A DNA stretch of 64,000 nt from Candidatus Limnocylindrales bacterium (GCA_035559535.1 DATMBG010000042.1:76063-140062), one strand, 5' to 3'; positions 46,549 through 56,040 are shown, counted from the first letter of the stretch. Numbers and translations: made by a program. The notes: generated by a model from the sequence alone, not told the origin.

Positions 46549-47256
46549 ATGAAGTATCGCGAAATAGCCGAAGAAATTTCTTCTCATCTGGAACTGGACA
46601 TTCCTCCCATAGGCCTTTCGTTTGTCGAAACCCTACCGGATGGAATACCTGTATTTGACCGGGATACACCTTCTGCCTGTAGCTTCTGGCGAAAAGCGGA
46701 GTCCGCCATCTTCTATGCTCCGGCAGAAAAGCATTTTAACTGCCCGGTGGGTTCAAAGGTCATGGGATTTGATATGCCCGAAGCGATTCAAGAGGAACTT
46801 AAAGGATTTGTTCAGAAGATGTGCAATGCCGGCTATTTATCCCCGGAAGAAGCTGAAAAACTTCCTTCCATCAAGAAGAAAAAGAGTGGAATTGTCTACG
46901 GACCTTTGAAGGATTTCCCCCTGGAACCCGATTTAATCTTAATGTGGTTGACGCCACGCCAGGCCATGCTATGCGGCGAGGCTGCCGGAAATGTCCGTTG
47001 GACCTCAATTTCCCCCTCTGCTACCTTTGGACGACCGGCCTGTGCAGCTTTACCCATTGCATTTGAACAAGGACGATCTACCCTCTCCCTGGGTTGTATG
47101 GGTATGCGAACCTTTACCGAAATTCAAGAAGATAAAATCCTGGCGGTTCTCCCAGGGAAAAGGATTCAGGAATTTCTTGAAGCCCTGAAGGTCACCCTTG
47201 AAGCTAATCGGGTCATGAAAGCCTTCTACCAGGAACATAAAGCAAAGTTCTTGTAG
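46549..47256 (+). CDS. DUF169-family protein
   Basis: A 235-residue protein of the DUF169 family: IPPIGLSFVETLP, the cysteine-containing SACSFWRKAESAIFY, HFNCPVGSKVMGF, and a TFGRPACAALPIAFEQG/SLGCMGMRTF C-terminal part. Five cysteines suggest metal or haem-like binding, but the function of the family is unknown. GGAG precedes the ATG. The stop codon TAG is supplied by the palindrome at 47253. Confidence 0.82.
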   Translation: MKYREIAEEISSHLELDIPPIGLSFVETLPDGIPVFDRDTPSACSFWRKAESAIFYAPAEKHFNCPVGSKVMGFDMPEAIQEELKGFVQKMCNAGYLSPEEAEKLPSIKKKKSGIVYGPLKDFPLEPDLILMWLTPRQAMLCGEAAGNVRWTSISPSATFGRPACAALPIAFEQGRSTLSLGCMGMRTFTEIQEDKILAVLPGKRIQEFLEALKVTLEANRVMKAFYQEHKAKFL

Positions 47257-47280
47257 GGGCGTAAGGCCTTACGCCCCTAC
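47253..47280. repeat. REP-like palindrome overlapping the DUF169 stop codon
   Basis: GTAGGGGCGTAAGG and mirror; TAG at 47254-47256 ends the upstream gene. It is followed by AAGAACACGG, the same flank as at 42847. Confidence 0.9.
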
Positions 47281-47318
47281 AAGAACACGGAGCCTTACGC
47301 CCCTATAAGAACACGGAG
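47281..47318. repeat. Partial duplicate of palindrome plus flank
   Basis: AAGAACACGGAG, then a half-palindrome CCTTACGCCCCTAT, then AAGAACACGGAG again. It looks like a short tandem duplication of the right half of the element with its flank. Confidence 0.7.
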
Positions 47319-47418
47319 TATAGAGGCTAAATAGCGATTCAAGAAGGAATACTCAGTTCCCTGAGAGCCGGTAGTTGAAGCAGGGGGAAGTTTCTTTCAT
47401 TAAATTCTATTTTTTTCC

Positions 47419-47467
47419 TTGACGGAAATTTTCTTTGAAGCTATTATTGTTATAGTGTTCTATAACA
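47419..47467 (+). promoter_or_regulatory. gntR promoter with self-operator
   Basis: TTGACG (47419-47424), 17-base spacer, TATTAT (47442-47447). Just after the -10 lies an inverted repeat GTTATA-GTGTTC-TATAAC (47449-47466). Its position over the transcription start suggests the GntR protein represses its own gene. The same GTTnTA-N6-TAnAAC pattern occurs at 48614 and 51147. Confidence 0.7.
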
Positions 47468-47498
47468 CTTTAAGTTCAAATTCCAGATTGGGGAATTT

Positions 47499-48521
47499 TT
47501 GGCCATGCAACTTTCCATTGATAAAAATAGCGGCTTCTCGATCAAGGCACAGCTTGCCGAGCAGATCAAATTCTTGATCAAGACTGGTAAACTGCAGCCC
47601 CATGAACGGCTTCCGACGGTTCGACAGCTGGCCGGCTTTCTAAGGATAAATCAGAATACCGTCTTTACCGTTTATAAAGAGTTGGAAAAGGAAAAGTTTC
47701 TTTATTGCTTACATGGTAAGGGGTGCTTTGTAGCCGAGCAGAAGGCCCGAACGGAGGAGAAAAACATGTCCGAGCTCCTGGAAATTTTGGAGGAGGCAAT
47801 TGCCAAGGCAAAGGCGAAAGGGATTAGCCCAGAAGAGTTTGCTCTGGCCGCTTTCAGTAGAGCCCAGATGGAAGCCAGGAAGAAACCTCGTCCCCTCGAA
47901 GTTCATTTCATCGAGTGTAACCAGGCGGATTTGAAATTCTACAAAGAGCAACTGGAGAAGGAGGTTGGGATTGAAATTAAGACCTTTCTGGTAGATGAGG
48001 TAGAGCGGCAAATCAACACTGGATATTATCCTTCGAAGGATATAGATCTCGCGGTGACGACCTTCTTTCATTTGCATGAAATCAAGGAGCTCTTGAAAAA
48101 TGCCCCCTTTGAGGTTATCGGAATTATGGCGGGTCCTCATATTAAAACGCTCATGGAGTTGTCCAGTTTACCGGAGAAAACCCGGCTTGGAATTGTGTGT
48201 ATTAGCTGGCGTGGAGTTAAAAACATGGAGGGATCCATCCTTAACTCGGGACTTACCAACGTCATTCCGATTCCTTTTCCTATGACCGATCTGGCTTTAT
48301 TTAAGGAGAAAATTCAACAGGTAGATACCGTTTTAACTTCCCAGGCCTGCTTTGAGAAAGTTAAAGCTCAATTACCTCCCCAGGTAAAATTGATCGTATA
48401 TGACCGGGTGTTAGACCAGGGAGGAATCCAGATGCTGAAAGAGGCTATTGAGGAAATCCGGCAGAGGAAGCAGAAAGGGATTGAAAGTCAACAACCGGAC
48501 TCTGGAAGCCAACCCGGGTAG
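47499..48521 (+). CDS. GntR-family regulator with an uncharacterised C-terminal domain
   Basis: A 340-residue protein. The N-terminal 75 residues form a GntR winged helix: IKAQLAEQIKFLIKTGKL, RLPTVRQLAGFLRINQNTVF, VYKELEKEKFLYCLHGKG. This is the YtrA/YhcF-like start. A short coil follows, then a domain of about 220 residues (PLEVHFIECNQADLKFY ... VIGIMAGPHIKTLMEL ... VDTVLTSQACFEKV) that resembles a periplasmic-binding/LacI-type ligand fold rather than the usual UTRA or FadR domain. ATG at 47499 gives MAMQLSID; ATG at 47505 is equally possible. It likely controls its own promoter and the two other operator-bearing sites. Confidence 0.85.
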   Translation: MAMQLSIDKNSGFSIKAQLAEQIKFLIKTGKLQPHERLPTVRQLAGFLRINQNTVFTVYKELEKEKFLYCLHGKGCFVAEQKARTEEKNMSELLEILEEAIAKAKAKGISPEEFALAAFSRAQMEARKKPRPLEVHFIECNQADLKFYKEQLEKEVGIEIKTFLVDEVERQINTGYYPSKDIDLAVTTFFHLHEIKELLKNAPFEVIGIMAGPHIKTLMELSSLPEKTRLGIVCISWRGVKNMEGSILNSGLTNVIPIPFPMTDLALFKEKIQQVDTVLTSQACFEKVKAQLPPQVKLIVYDRVLDQGGIQMLKEAIEEIRQRKQKGIESQQPDSGSQPG

Positions 48522-48613
48522 GATATCCCGTTTCTATGTGACCCCTCTGGAAAAGGGGTCTGGATTACCAGACCTTCCTTTAGTTTCTAAGGGTTGTTTT
48601 CTTTTTCCAGCTT

Positions 48614-48631
48614 GTTCTAGTTTTTTAGAAC
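48614..48631. promoter_or_regulatory. GntR operator, second site
   Basis: GTTCTA-GTTTTT-TAGAAC, the same arm pattern and 6-base spacing as the site over the gntR promoter; a further TAGAAC and a TATATAAC-like -10 follow. It lies about 100 bases upstream of the decayed EamA transporter. Confidence 0.65.
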
Positions 48632-48674
48632 ATTAGAACTATATAACCTCGCAACAACCGGGTGGTTTTTCTTC

Positions 48675-48702
48675 GTAGGGGCGTAAGGCCTTACGCCCCT
48701 AC
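48675..48702. repeat. REP-like palindrome (perfect)
   Basis: GTAGGGGCGTAAGG and mirror, between the operator and the EamA pseudogene. Confidence 0.92.
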
Positions 48703-48734
48703 AAAGTTTTGAAAAGTTAATCTAACTCAAGGCT

Positions 48735-49787
48735 ATGAAGAAGGATAGGCGAAAGACTCATCATGCAGGCGTAAAGCGTTTAAACGTAAGTTCCTCTTCT
48801 GTTGGAGGGAAATCCCAAAAAGCTCTTCTCTTTATGGCATTTGCCCTGATTTATGTGGTTTGGGGATCGACCTATCTGGCCATGCGTTTTGCCATTGAAG
48901 CGATCCCACCTTTTCTCATGATAGGTATACGATTCTTGATTGCAGGGTCCATTCTTTACAACTGGGCCCGTTTTCAGAGTGCTTCTAAACCTACCCGCAA
49001 ACATTGGGGGAACGCTACCATTATTGGAATCTTACTTCCGGCCTTTGGTACCGGTGGAGTAGCCTGGGCCGAACAATTTGTCCCTACCGGTTCTTGTAAG
49101 GGCGTAAGGCCTTACGCCCCTACTTTTATCCACCATGCCCATGTGGATGATTTTGATCGATGCCTTCCGACCGGGGGGACACGACCAAATCTACGGGTCC
49201 TGATCGGACTTATCGCCGGGTTTATCGGAGTCGCCCTTTTGATAGGTCCCGGAATCCTTACCGAAGAGGGTAAAAACATAGATCCCATGGGAGCGGTTGT
49301 TTTGATTGCCGCTGCCATTTCATGGGCGGAGGGTTCCATCTTCTCCCGCCATGCTATTCTCCAGCCGGTTCCTTTCCAGACAGCAGGGATGGAAATGCTT
49401 GTAGGAGGTATACTCATGACCACCCTGGGACTCCTCCTGGGAGAAGGTTCTCGTATCCATCTTACCACACTTTCTGCGCGTTCCCTGCTTTCACTTTTAT
49501 ATCTCATTGTATTCGGTTCTCTTATAACCTATGTGGCTTATATCTGGTTACTCAAGAAAACTTCTGTAGCGGCTGTACCCACCTATGCCTAGGTTAATCC
49601 CATGGTTGCCATTTTTCTTGGCTGATGGCTTGCCGAGGAGGCTATTGGGTTAAGAATACTTCTGGCGGCCGCCATTATCATAGGTTCCGTAGCCGTAATT
49701 ATTGGACAACAGGAGCGCCCATCGCCTCGAACTTCCATATTCCCGCGTATACTCCGGATCCAGACCCGTCATGAGTTGAATGGTTAA
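48735..49787 (+). pseudogene. EamA/DMT-family transporter, disrupted by a palindrome
   Basis: About 350 codons of a drug/metabolite transporter-type membrane protein (WGSTYLAMRFAIEAIPPFLM, LIGLIAGFIGVALLIGPG, LIAAAISWAEGS). After AEQFVPTG a palindrome copy (49096-49123) is inserted. Past it the family sequence (LSTMPMWMILIDAFRPGG) lies in another frame, and the original frame is regained at a G-run near 49167. Near the C-terminus two stops break the last helix: TAG at 49590-49592 and TGA at 49623-49625, where the family expects Tyr and Trp. I count this as a pseudogene, not as read-through, because of the insertion and frameshifts. Confidence 0.85.
49096..49123. repeat. REP-like palindrome inside the EamA pseudogene
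   Basis: GTAAGGGCGTAAGG and mirror with one mismatch, inserted in the coding sequence after a VPTG codon run. Confidence 0.92.
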
Positions 49788-49828
49788 TGGATCTCAGAGG
49801 AAACTTTAAAGGAGGTAAAGCGAAAGCG

Positions 49829-50254
49829 ATGACCCCGACCGTAACAAAACAGGAACTGGAGCAACTCTTGCTGGAAACCCCCTTTGCAAAAATTTATGGA
49901 TTCAAAATCCATGAGATCGGAGAGGGTCTATGTACCGTTCAGGTGCCTTTTCAGGATATTTTCGAGCGCCCGGATAAAATCCTAAGTGGACCGGTATTCA
50001 TGGCGGCAGCCGATGTGGCCATGTGGCTGGCCATTATGACCCAACTTGGAAGAACCCCCGGGCTGGTAACGGTTGAAATGAAAACGGCCTTTCTCCACGC
50101 AGCCAGACAGGAAGATTTTTTTTGTACGGCCAAAATCCTGAAACTGGGTAGACGCCTGGTTTATGGAGTTGCCGAGTGTTTAAACAAAGACGGTAAATTA
50201 TTAACCCATCACACCCTGACCTATATCCGACCCGATTCCGGTTCCTATTTTTAG
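49829..50254 (+). CDS. PaaI-type acyl-CoA thioesterase
   Basis: About 141 residues of hotdog fold. GFKIHEIGEGLCTVQVPF, the helix region SGPVFMAAADVAMWLAI, GLVTVEMKTAFLHAA and YGVAECLNKDGKLLTHHT match PaaI/ACOT13-like thioesterases, which release CoA from acyl or aromatic thioesters. The ATG at 49829 follows AGGAGG by 13 bases; one at 49787 adds an unsupported extension. A methyltransferase follows after 60 bases. Confidence 0.8.
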   Translation: MTPTVTKQELEQLLLETPFAKIYGFKIHEIGEGLCTVQVPFQDIFERPDKILSGPVFMAAADVAMWLAIMTQLGRTPGLVTVEMKTAFLHAARQEDFFCTAKILKLGRRLVYGVAECLNKDGKLLTHHTLTYIRPDSGSYF

Positions 50255-50313
50255 CCGGGATCGTTTGTCACTCTTGTACCGGTCGGATACCTACGGAAAG
50301 GGACGCTGATCTT

Positions 50314-51099
50314 ATGAATCCCCATCAATTGATCCAGGAGGCGTTTAGCAAACAGGCAAGTCGTTTCGAGGAAAAAGGTCTCACCCTTGCAAACCCGGAA
50401 TATCTACAATGGATGATTGCTCCCCTGACTTTACAAAGCAATTTCCGGGTACTGGATGTTGCAGCCGGAACAGGTCATCTCAGCCGTGCTATGGCACCCT
50501 ACGTAGAACAGGTTGTGGCCCTTGATACAACCCCTGCGATGCTGGCGCAGGGAAAACATTCTTCCCGGCAGGCTAACTTAAAAAACATTTTCTTTCTGAG
50601 AGGCCTCGCAGAAACCTTACCCTTCCCGGATAATACCTTTGACAGGGTCGTCTGTCGTTTTGCCCTGCACCACTTTGTGAATCCCCGAATTCAGATCGAT
50701 GAGATGGTTCGGGTCTGTCGCCCCCATGGAAAAGTAGGCGTTATTGACCTGGTATCCCCTGAAAATGACGTACAGGCCGCAAATTACAATCGTCTGGAAC
50801 GGTTAAGAGATCCTTCCCATACCCGGGCCTTGACGGCAACCGAGCTGAACAACCTGCTACGGGAAGCCGGATTAACCGGGATCTATGCCGAATCCCGCAG
50901 GATCGAAGTGAATGTCCAGCGCTGGTTAGACCTGACAGATCCGGAGCCAGAAACCCGTCAGGTGATTTTAGAGGAACTCTCACGGGAAATCCAGAGTTCA
51001 GGATCAACCGGGATGGATCCCTTTATGCGGGATCAACAACTGATGTTCTTTCATACCTGGAGGGTCGTGGTCGGAATCAAAGGGGAAGAAGCCGGTTAA
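50314..51099 (+). CDS. Class I SAM methyltransferase, UbiE-like
   Basis: A 261-residue protein with the SAM site VLDVAAGTGHLSRAMA, VALDTTPAMLAQ, FDRVVCRFALHHFVNP and a VCRPHGKVGVIDLV strand. The order and spacing are those of UbiE/menaquinone-type and many small-molecule methyltransferases; the substrate is open. In the same direction as the thioesterase and just before an operator site and a small membrane protein. Confidence 0.85.
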   Translation: MNPHQLIQEAFSKQASRFEEKGLTLANPEYLQWMIAPLTLQSNFRVLDVAAGTGHLSRAMAPYVEQVVALDTTPAMLAQGKHSSRQANLKNIFFLRGLAETLPFPDNTFDRVVCRFALHHFVNPRIQIDEMVRVCRPHGKVGVIDLVSPENDVQAANYNRLERLRDPSHTRALTATELNNLLREAGLTGIYAESRRIEVNVQRWLDLTDPEPETRQVILEELSREIQSSGSTGMDPFMRDQQLMFFHTWRVVVGIKGEEAG

Positions 51100-51146
51100 T
51101 CTGGATAAAAGTCTGATCCCGTCTTTTAATTTTGTTTCCCTTAATT

Positions 51147-51164
51147 GTTCTAGTTTAATAGAAC
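51147..51164. promoter_or_regulatory. GntR operator, third site
   Basis: GTTCTA-GTTTAA-TAGAAC, matching the sites at 47449 and 48614. It lies 25 bases before the start of the small membrane-protein gene. Confidence 0.65.
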
Positions 51165-51188
51165 TTTAAAACAATGGAGGCCAAAATC

Positions 51189-51467
51189 ATGGATAACTTT
51201 AATCTGTACCTTTCAAAGTTTATCGCAGCAGAAAAACCTTCTGAGTTAAAACCTATTCGGCAAAGGAGGACCCTCTTCCTCAAAAAGGAGGAATCGGTTT
51301 TACAATCCGATGATGAAGAAAACTTATGTTATGAGGGTAATGGGGTGCAGGGCCGGCCGATTCTGAGTGTTGCTTTTAACTGGAGATGGAAAAATGCCCT
51401 GGACCTATTCTTAATTATCCTGGCAAGTCTGGCTTTGGTAGGTGTTTTAGCTTTTTTAACCGGCTGA
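51189..51467 (+). CDS. Small single-span membrane protein, GntR-controlled candidate
   Basis: About 92 residues. The first two thirds are charged and cytoplasmic in character; the last 22 residues form one membrane segment (LFLIILASLALVGVLAFLTG). GGAGG lies 8 bases before the ATG at 51189, so I prefer it to the ATG at 51174. No family recognised. The operator just upstream is its strongest feature. Confidence 0.65.
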   Translation: MDNFNLYLSKFIAAEKPSELKPIRQRRTLFLKKEESVLQSDDEENLCYEGNGVQGRPILSVAFNWRWKNALDLFLIILASLALVGVLAFLTG

Positions 51468-51549
51468 TATCTTTCCCTGACAGAAGCGACGGGATTCCAG
51501 GCGAGGAACTTCTTCCTGGTAAAGAAGGTTCCGGTCTTCCATGGGGATC

Positions 51550-51837
51550 TTAGGAGCCCGGCATCCCATTGTTTTTAATTTCTTCCGGAGATTTAATTTC
51601 TGGGTTGCGTTCTGCAGGCAATGGAGGAGGCTCTTCTCTTTTAGGAGGTCTGTAAGGCCGATTGATTTCTTCTTGCATTTCGGCGGTGATGGTTTGTTTC
51701 ATTTCCTCTGCAACCCGCTTAAATTCACCCAGAGTTCGCCCCAGCGTCCTCGCCACTTCTGGAAGCTTTTCAGGGCCTATCACCAATAGAGCAATGATAA
51801 AAATCAAGACTAATTCCGGTAAACCAATTCCAAACAT
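51550..51837 (-). CDS. Twin-arginine translocase TatA/TatB-like protein
   Basis: About 95 residues. [34 protein letters not shown]-type sequence: a short membrane segment, the GPEKLPE hinge and an amphipathic helix with FKRVAEE, then a Pro-rich tail. It resembles TatB slightly more than TatA (GPEKLP rather than FGxxKLP). The ATG at 51837 is preferred over one six codons upstream. TatC is not in the window. Confidence 0.85.
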   Translation of the reverse strand: MFGIGLPELVLIFIIALLVIGPEKLPEVARTLGRTLGEFKRVAEEMKQTITAEMQEEINRPYRPPKREEPPPLPAERNPEIKSPEEIKNNGMPGS

Positions 51838-51942
51838 AGTAGGAAGAAAAAGCAAGAACGTGGGAAAGAATATATTCTTTCTCTAGGTTCTTGATTCCTG
51901 AAATCTTTAAAGGGAATCTTACACTCCCTTTTTAAGGATATG

Positions 51943-52308
51943 TTAGTGCCCTCCTTCTTCTTCGATGATGATACGACGTTTTCGTTTTGCAAGATCTACT
52001 TGCTTCGAGATCATATCGGCTACTTTCGGTGCATCGGGAATAGATTTAAGCGTTAGCCTGGGTTCTGTCACATCTGAACTTATAACAATAATATCTCCAA
52101 GTCCGTACAATCTTTGAAGCAAGGATTGTCGAACGGTAATATCTGCAACTTTATAGAGGGGAATTCGGTTGTATTCTTTACTGAGCAGTCCGTTATTGAT
52201 GAGCAGGTAGTCCTCGGTCAGGATGTATTTCGTAGATAGACTCGCCCAAATATTGAACCCCCAGAAGCTGGGTCTCAGCTCCAGGAGGGTTACCGTATCT
52301 TTTTCCAT
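51943..52308 (-). CDS. Bacterial PH-domain protein (DUF304/YdbS-like)
   Basis: About 121 residues. The repeated pattern YILTEDYLLINNGLLSKEYNRIPLYKVADITVRQSLLQRLYGLGDIIV is typical of the bacterial PH (DUF304/YdbS/YdbT) family; a short hydrophobic stretch before it (FWGFNIWASL) is not a clear membrane span. Function of the family is poorly known, with a role at the membrane. ATG at 52308 is preferred to one ten codons upstream. Confidence 0.75.
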   Translation of the reverse strand: MEKDTVTLLELRPSFWGFNIWASLSTKYILTEDYLLINNGLLSKEYNRIPLYKVADITVRQSLLQRLYGLGDIIVISSDVTEPRLTLKSIPDAPKVADMISKQVDLAKRKRRIIIEEEGGH

Positions 52309-52361
52309 AAATTTACCTCTTTTTATGAAAAGATTCACGGATAAAACCTGGATAGTACCTG

Positions 52362-52410
52362 TAACAATTTAGTAGGGGTCACTTTTTCTCTCTGAACACC
52401 CCCCTGGCCC
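52362..52410. repeat. Dispersed repeat, copy 2 (first copy at 5155)
   Basis: GTAACAATTTAGTAGGGGTC and the following CACTTTTTCT ... GAACACCCCCCTGGCC stretch repeat the sequence near 5155. A C-rich/G-rich hairpin (CTCCCCGTCCACGGGGAG, 52417-52434) follows. Confidence 0.75.
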
Positions 52411-52470
52411 CCCTCCCCGTCCACGGGGAGGGCCGGAGAGGGGGAAAAGGTTTTACGTCCAAACCAAATC

Positions 52471-52671
52471 TTGGTATGTGATATGAATAACCTGGATAAA
52501 CCCTATCACCAGGCTATAATAAATCTTACATACACAGATCCTGCGGGTCAAGCAGAAACTTCCAATTTTCTGGACTCTGGTCAAGACTTCGGTATAAAAC
52601 TTGAGGATCTATCTTTACAGATGAGGAAGCAGACCTTATCTTATAAAGGATATAAACCAGAATTTAAATAG
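52471..52671 (+). CDS. Hypothetical 66-residue protein
   Basis: A short frame with ordinary composition, ending 25 bases before ileS. No ribosome site, no recognised family and no clear promoter. Given only as a possible small gene. Confidence 0.2.
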   Translation: MVCDMNNLDKPYHQAIINLTYTDPAGQAETSNFLDSGQDFGIKLEDLSLQMRKQTLSYKGYKPEFK

Positions 52672-52695
52672 AAAAGAATTTAGGAGACTCAGAAA

Positions 52696-55509
52696 ATGGA
52701 TTATAAAAACACTTTAAATTTACCTAAAACCGATTTTCCCATGAAAGCCAATCTCCCGAAGCGGGAGCCTGAGATCCTTAAAGGTTGGGAAGAACAAAAA
52801 CTTTACCAGCAAATCCGGCAGAAGTTTGCCGATAAAACCAAATATATTTTACATGATGGGCCCCCTTACGCCAACGGACATATTCATATTGGGACTGCCC
52901 TTAACAAGATCTTAAAGGATTTTGTGGTTAAATCTCACTCCATGATGGGCTATAATGCTGTGTACGTTCCGGGATGGGATTGCCACGGATTACCTATCGA
53001 ACATCAAGTTGAGAAGACCCTGGGTGATAAGAAAAGCCAGATGGGCAAAGATGAAATACGTAAACTTTGTCGGCAGTATGCCCGTAAATTTATCGATATC
53101 CAACGAAATGAGTTTAAGCGCCTGGGAGTTCTGGGTGACTGGGAGCATCCCTATACGACCATGGATTACAGGTACGAGGCCGATACCATCCGGGAACTTG
53201 CTAAGTTTGTAGAAAAAGGGAGTGTTTACAAGGGCTTGAAGCCGGTTTACTGGTGTATCCATTGTGAAACTGCACTTGCTGAGGCCGAAGTGGAGTATTA
53301 CGATCATGAGTCTCCTTCGGTTTATGTAAAATTTCCATTGGTATCGGACCCGGAACGTATCCTTCCGGTCCTAAAAGATAAAAAGACCTACATCCTTATC
53401 TGGACGACGACGCCCTGGACTTTACCGGCTAACCTGGCCATTGCGTTTCATCCGGAGTACACTTACACGGCCGTGCAGGTAAACGGAGAGGTTTATATTG
53501 TAGTCAAAGAATTGTTGGAAGAAACGCTGAAGAAGGCCGGAATCAAGGATTTCACGGTTCTTGGAACTTTCCCCGGGAAAGTAGTGGAAGGATTGGTTGC
53601 TAAACATCCCTTTATAGATCGAGAATCCAAATTAATCCTGGCCGATTATGTGACTCTGGATCAAGGAACCGGTTGTGTTCATACGGCCCCGGGTCATGGG
53701 CAAGAAGATTACGAAAGCGGCGTAAAATATGGATTAGAGATTTATACGCCGGTCGATAGTCAGGGACGGTTTACCTCGGATGTTCCGTTCTTTGCCGGGA
53801 TGAATGTTTTTAAAGCCAATTCGGCCATTATTCAGAAAATGCGGGAAAATGGATCTTTACTGGCCGAGGAGAAACTGACGCATTCGTATCCCCATTGCTG
53901 GCGGTGTAAAAACCCGGTAATCTTCCGTTCTACTCCCCAGTGGTTTATTTCCATGGAAGTAGACAATTTACGCCAGAAATGCCTTGTGTGGATCCAGAAG
54001 GTAACCTGGATTCCTTCTTGGGGAGAGGAAAGGATTTCCAACATGATTGCCCATCGGCCTGACTGGTGTATTTCCCGGCAGCGGGCCTGGGGAGTTCCTA
54101 TTGTAGCCTTCTATTGTAAAGCCTGTAATTATCTACTTCTGGACAAAAAGATCATAGACTTTGTTGCAGACAAGGTAGCTATCCATGGAGCGGATATTTA
54201 CTTTACGGCTTCCGAGGAAGATCTTCTCCCCGAGGGAACATCCTGTCCTCGCTGTGGGGGGAAGGAATTTGTTAAAGAAACCGATATTCTGGACGTATGG
54301 TTTGATTCCGGGGTCAGTCAGGCAGCCGTATTGGCCGTTCGAGAGGATTTGGCCTGGCCGGCGGATATGTATCTGGAGGGGAGCGATCAGCACCGGGGAT
54401 GGTTTCATAGTTCCCTGCTGGCGGCCGTAGGAACCCGGGGAGCCGCTCCTTACAAATCGGTCCTGACCCATGGTTTTGTGGTGGACGGTCAGGGAAGAAA
54501 GATGTCCAAATCCCTGGGTAACACCATTGCCCCACAGGATGTTATCAACAAGTACGGCGCAGAGATTCTCCGTTTATGGGTATCTGCCGAGGATTATCGG
54601 GATGATATTCGCATTTCCGATGAAATCTTGAAGCGACTGGCAGACGCTTATTTCCGGATTCGGAATACCTGTCGGTACCTGCTGGGAAATCTCTACGATT
54701 TTAATCCGAACCGGGATATGATCCCCTATGCCCAACTGGAAGAGTTAGATAAGTGGGCACTCCACAGGCTCCAAAAGTTGATCGAGCGGGTTCGAAAAGC
54801 CTTTGAAAAATTCGAGTTTCATATTTTCTTCCATGCCTTTCATAATTTCTGTGCAGTGGATATGAGTGCCCTTTATCTGGATATCTTGAAAGATCGACTT
54901 TATACCTCCAAGGCCAACTCCCCCCAACGTCGGGCGGCTCAAACGGTCCTGTGGGAAGTTTTAACGGCCATGGTTAAATTGATGGCTCCCATCCTTTCCT
55001 TTACGGCTGAAGAGGTCTGGCAGCATCTTATCAAGATCGACCCCGAACTCGGTCGAAGAGAAGGAGGAAGTGTCCATCTACAAACCCTCCCGGAGGTTAA
55101 TCCTACCTATGTGAACGAACAACTGGCCACCAATTGGGATAAACTCCTGGAGATCCGGGGTGAAATCTCTAAGGCCCTGGAACAGGCCAGAAAAGAAAAA
55201 TGGATTGGCCACTCCTTGGATGCCGCCGTGCACCTATACGTCTCCGAGGAACTTTATCGGTTCCTTCAAGCTTATGAAAAGCAACTGAGTACCCTCTCGA
55301 TCGTTTCGGCAACCGTACTTTATGAGCCCACGGTTCAACCCCCAGGGGATGTTTTTACCAGTGAATATGTTAAAGGGCTCCGGGTCAAAATCACAAAAGC
55401 TGAAGGGGAGAAGTGTGAAAGATGCTGGCAGTACAGTCCCTATGTAGGAAAGAACCCGCAACATCCCACCCTTTGTGAGCGGTGCTCGGCGGTTGTATCG
55501 GATTTATAA
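52696..55509 (+). CDS. ileS: Isoleucyl-tRNA synthetase
   Basis: A 937-residue class I synthetase that charges tRNA(Ile) and edits valine. The start region has [16 protein letters not shown] is present as [10 protein letters not shown] (about residues 57-60), KMSKS as [10 protein letters not shown] (about 600), and WDCHGLPIE and the editing-domain [14 protein letters not shown] are complete. The C-terminal zinc site CERCWQYSP ... CERC is intact. GGAG precedes the ATG. Followed by lspA after 60 bases, a common pairing. No T-box leader recognised. Confidence 0.96.
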   Translation: MDYKNTLNLPKTDFPMKANLPKREPEILKGWEEQKLYQQIRQKFADKTKYILHDGPPYANGHIHIGTALNKILKDFVVKSHSMMGYNAVYVPGWDCHGLPIEHQVEKTLGDKKSQMGKDEIRKLCRQYARKFIDIQRNEFKRLGVLGDWEHPYTTMDYRYEADTIRELAKFVEKGSVYKGLKPVYWCIHCETALAEAEVEYYDHESPSVYVKFPLVSDPERILPVLKDKKTYILIWTTTPWTLPANLAIAFHPEYTYTAVQVNGEVYIVVKELLEETLKKAGIKDFTVLGTFPGKVVEGLVAKHPFIDRESKLILADYVTLDQGTGCVHTAPGHGQEDYESGVKYGLEIYTPVDSQGRFTSDVPFFAGMNVFKANSAIIQKMRENGSLLAEEKLTHSYPHCWRCKNPVIFRSTPQWFISMEVDNLRQKCLVWIQKVTWIPSWGEERISNMIAHRPDWCISRQRAWGVPIVAFYCKACNYLLLDKKIIDFVADKVAIHGADIYFTASEEDLLPEGTSCPRCGGKEFVKETDILDVWFDSGVSQAAVLAVREDLAWPADMYLEGSDQHRGWFHSSLLAAVGTRGAAPYKSVLTHGFVVDGQGRKMSKSLGNTIAPQDVINKYGAEILRLWVSAEDYRDDIRISDEILKRLADAYFRIRNTCRYLLGNLYDFNPNRDMIPYAQLEELDKWALHRLQKLIERVRKAFEKFEFHIFFHAFHNFCAVDMSALYLDILKDRLYTSKANSPQRRAAQTVLWEVLTAMVKLMAPILSFTAEEVWQHLIKIDPELGRREGGSVHLQTLPEVNPTYVNEQLATNWDKLLEIRGEISKALEQARKEKWIGHSLDAAVHLYVSEELYRFLQAYEKQLSTLSIVSATVLYEPTVQPPGDVFTSEYVKGLRVKITKAEGEKCERCWQYSPYVGKNPQHPTLCERCSAVVSDL

Positions 55510-55569
55510 GGTGACAGGCAAAAGCCTGTACTTCCCTAAAGGGACAGGCAGGACGCCTGCACTCCCAAG

Positions 55570-56040
55570 ATGCCCAGATATTTGGCTGCCCTGCTTATCA
55601 TAGCCCTGGTTGTGGGGCTGGATATTATAACGAAGTTTCTTATTGTCCAAAACCTGGTTTTGTACCGGTCTAACATCTCTGTTATTCCAAACTTTCTGGA
55701 TATTGTGTACTATAAAAATACCGGGGCAGCCTTTGGGATTTTAGCCGGTTTTTCTTTTAGCCATTACTTCTTTCTGGCTATTTCGTTTATAGCTCTTGTG
55801 ATGCTCTTCGTGGCGTTCAAATACGCTTCCAAAGAAGGAAAACTGGTTCAGATTGCCCTACCTCTCCTCATAGGCGGAACCTTGGGAAATTTAATCGACC
55901 GCATACGGTTGGGGGCCGTGATCGATTTTATCCTGGTTCACTGGTATGATAAATTCTACTGGCCTGCCTTTAATGTTGCCGATTCGGCCATCACCGTGGG
56001 GGTTGTTCTACTTATTTTAGAAATGCTCAGAAAAAAATAA
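55570..56040 (+). CDS. lspA: Lipoprotein signal peptidase (signal peptidase II)
   Basis: A 156-residue protein with four membrane segments. The catalytic aspartates lie in IGGTLGNLIDRIRLGAVIDF and FNVADSAITVGV, and the YYKNTGAAFGI segment is conserved. It removes signal peptides from prolipoproteins. Directly downstream of ileS; the OsmC-like gene starts 14 bases later, so the three are probably one operon. Confidence 0.95.
   Translation: MPRYLAALLIIALVVGLDIITKFLIVQNLVLYRSNISVIPNFLDIVYYKNTGAAFGILAGFSFSHYFFLAISFIALVMLFVAFKYASKEGKLVQIALPLLIGGTLGNLIDRIRLGAVIDFILVHWYDKFYWPAFNVADSAITVGVVLLILEMLRKK

Noticed and set aside
49590-49625. TAG and TGA in the EamA gene as possible pyrrolysine or selenocysteine codons
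   Set aside because: The positions correspond to Tyr and Trp in a membrane helix, not to redox residues, and the gene also has an insertion and frameshifts.
52340-52695. T-box leader upstream of ileS
   Set aside because: No T-box core sequence or specifier-like hairpin seen; the region is mostly repeat.
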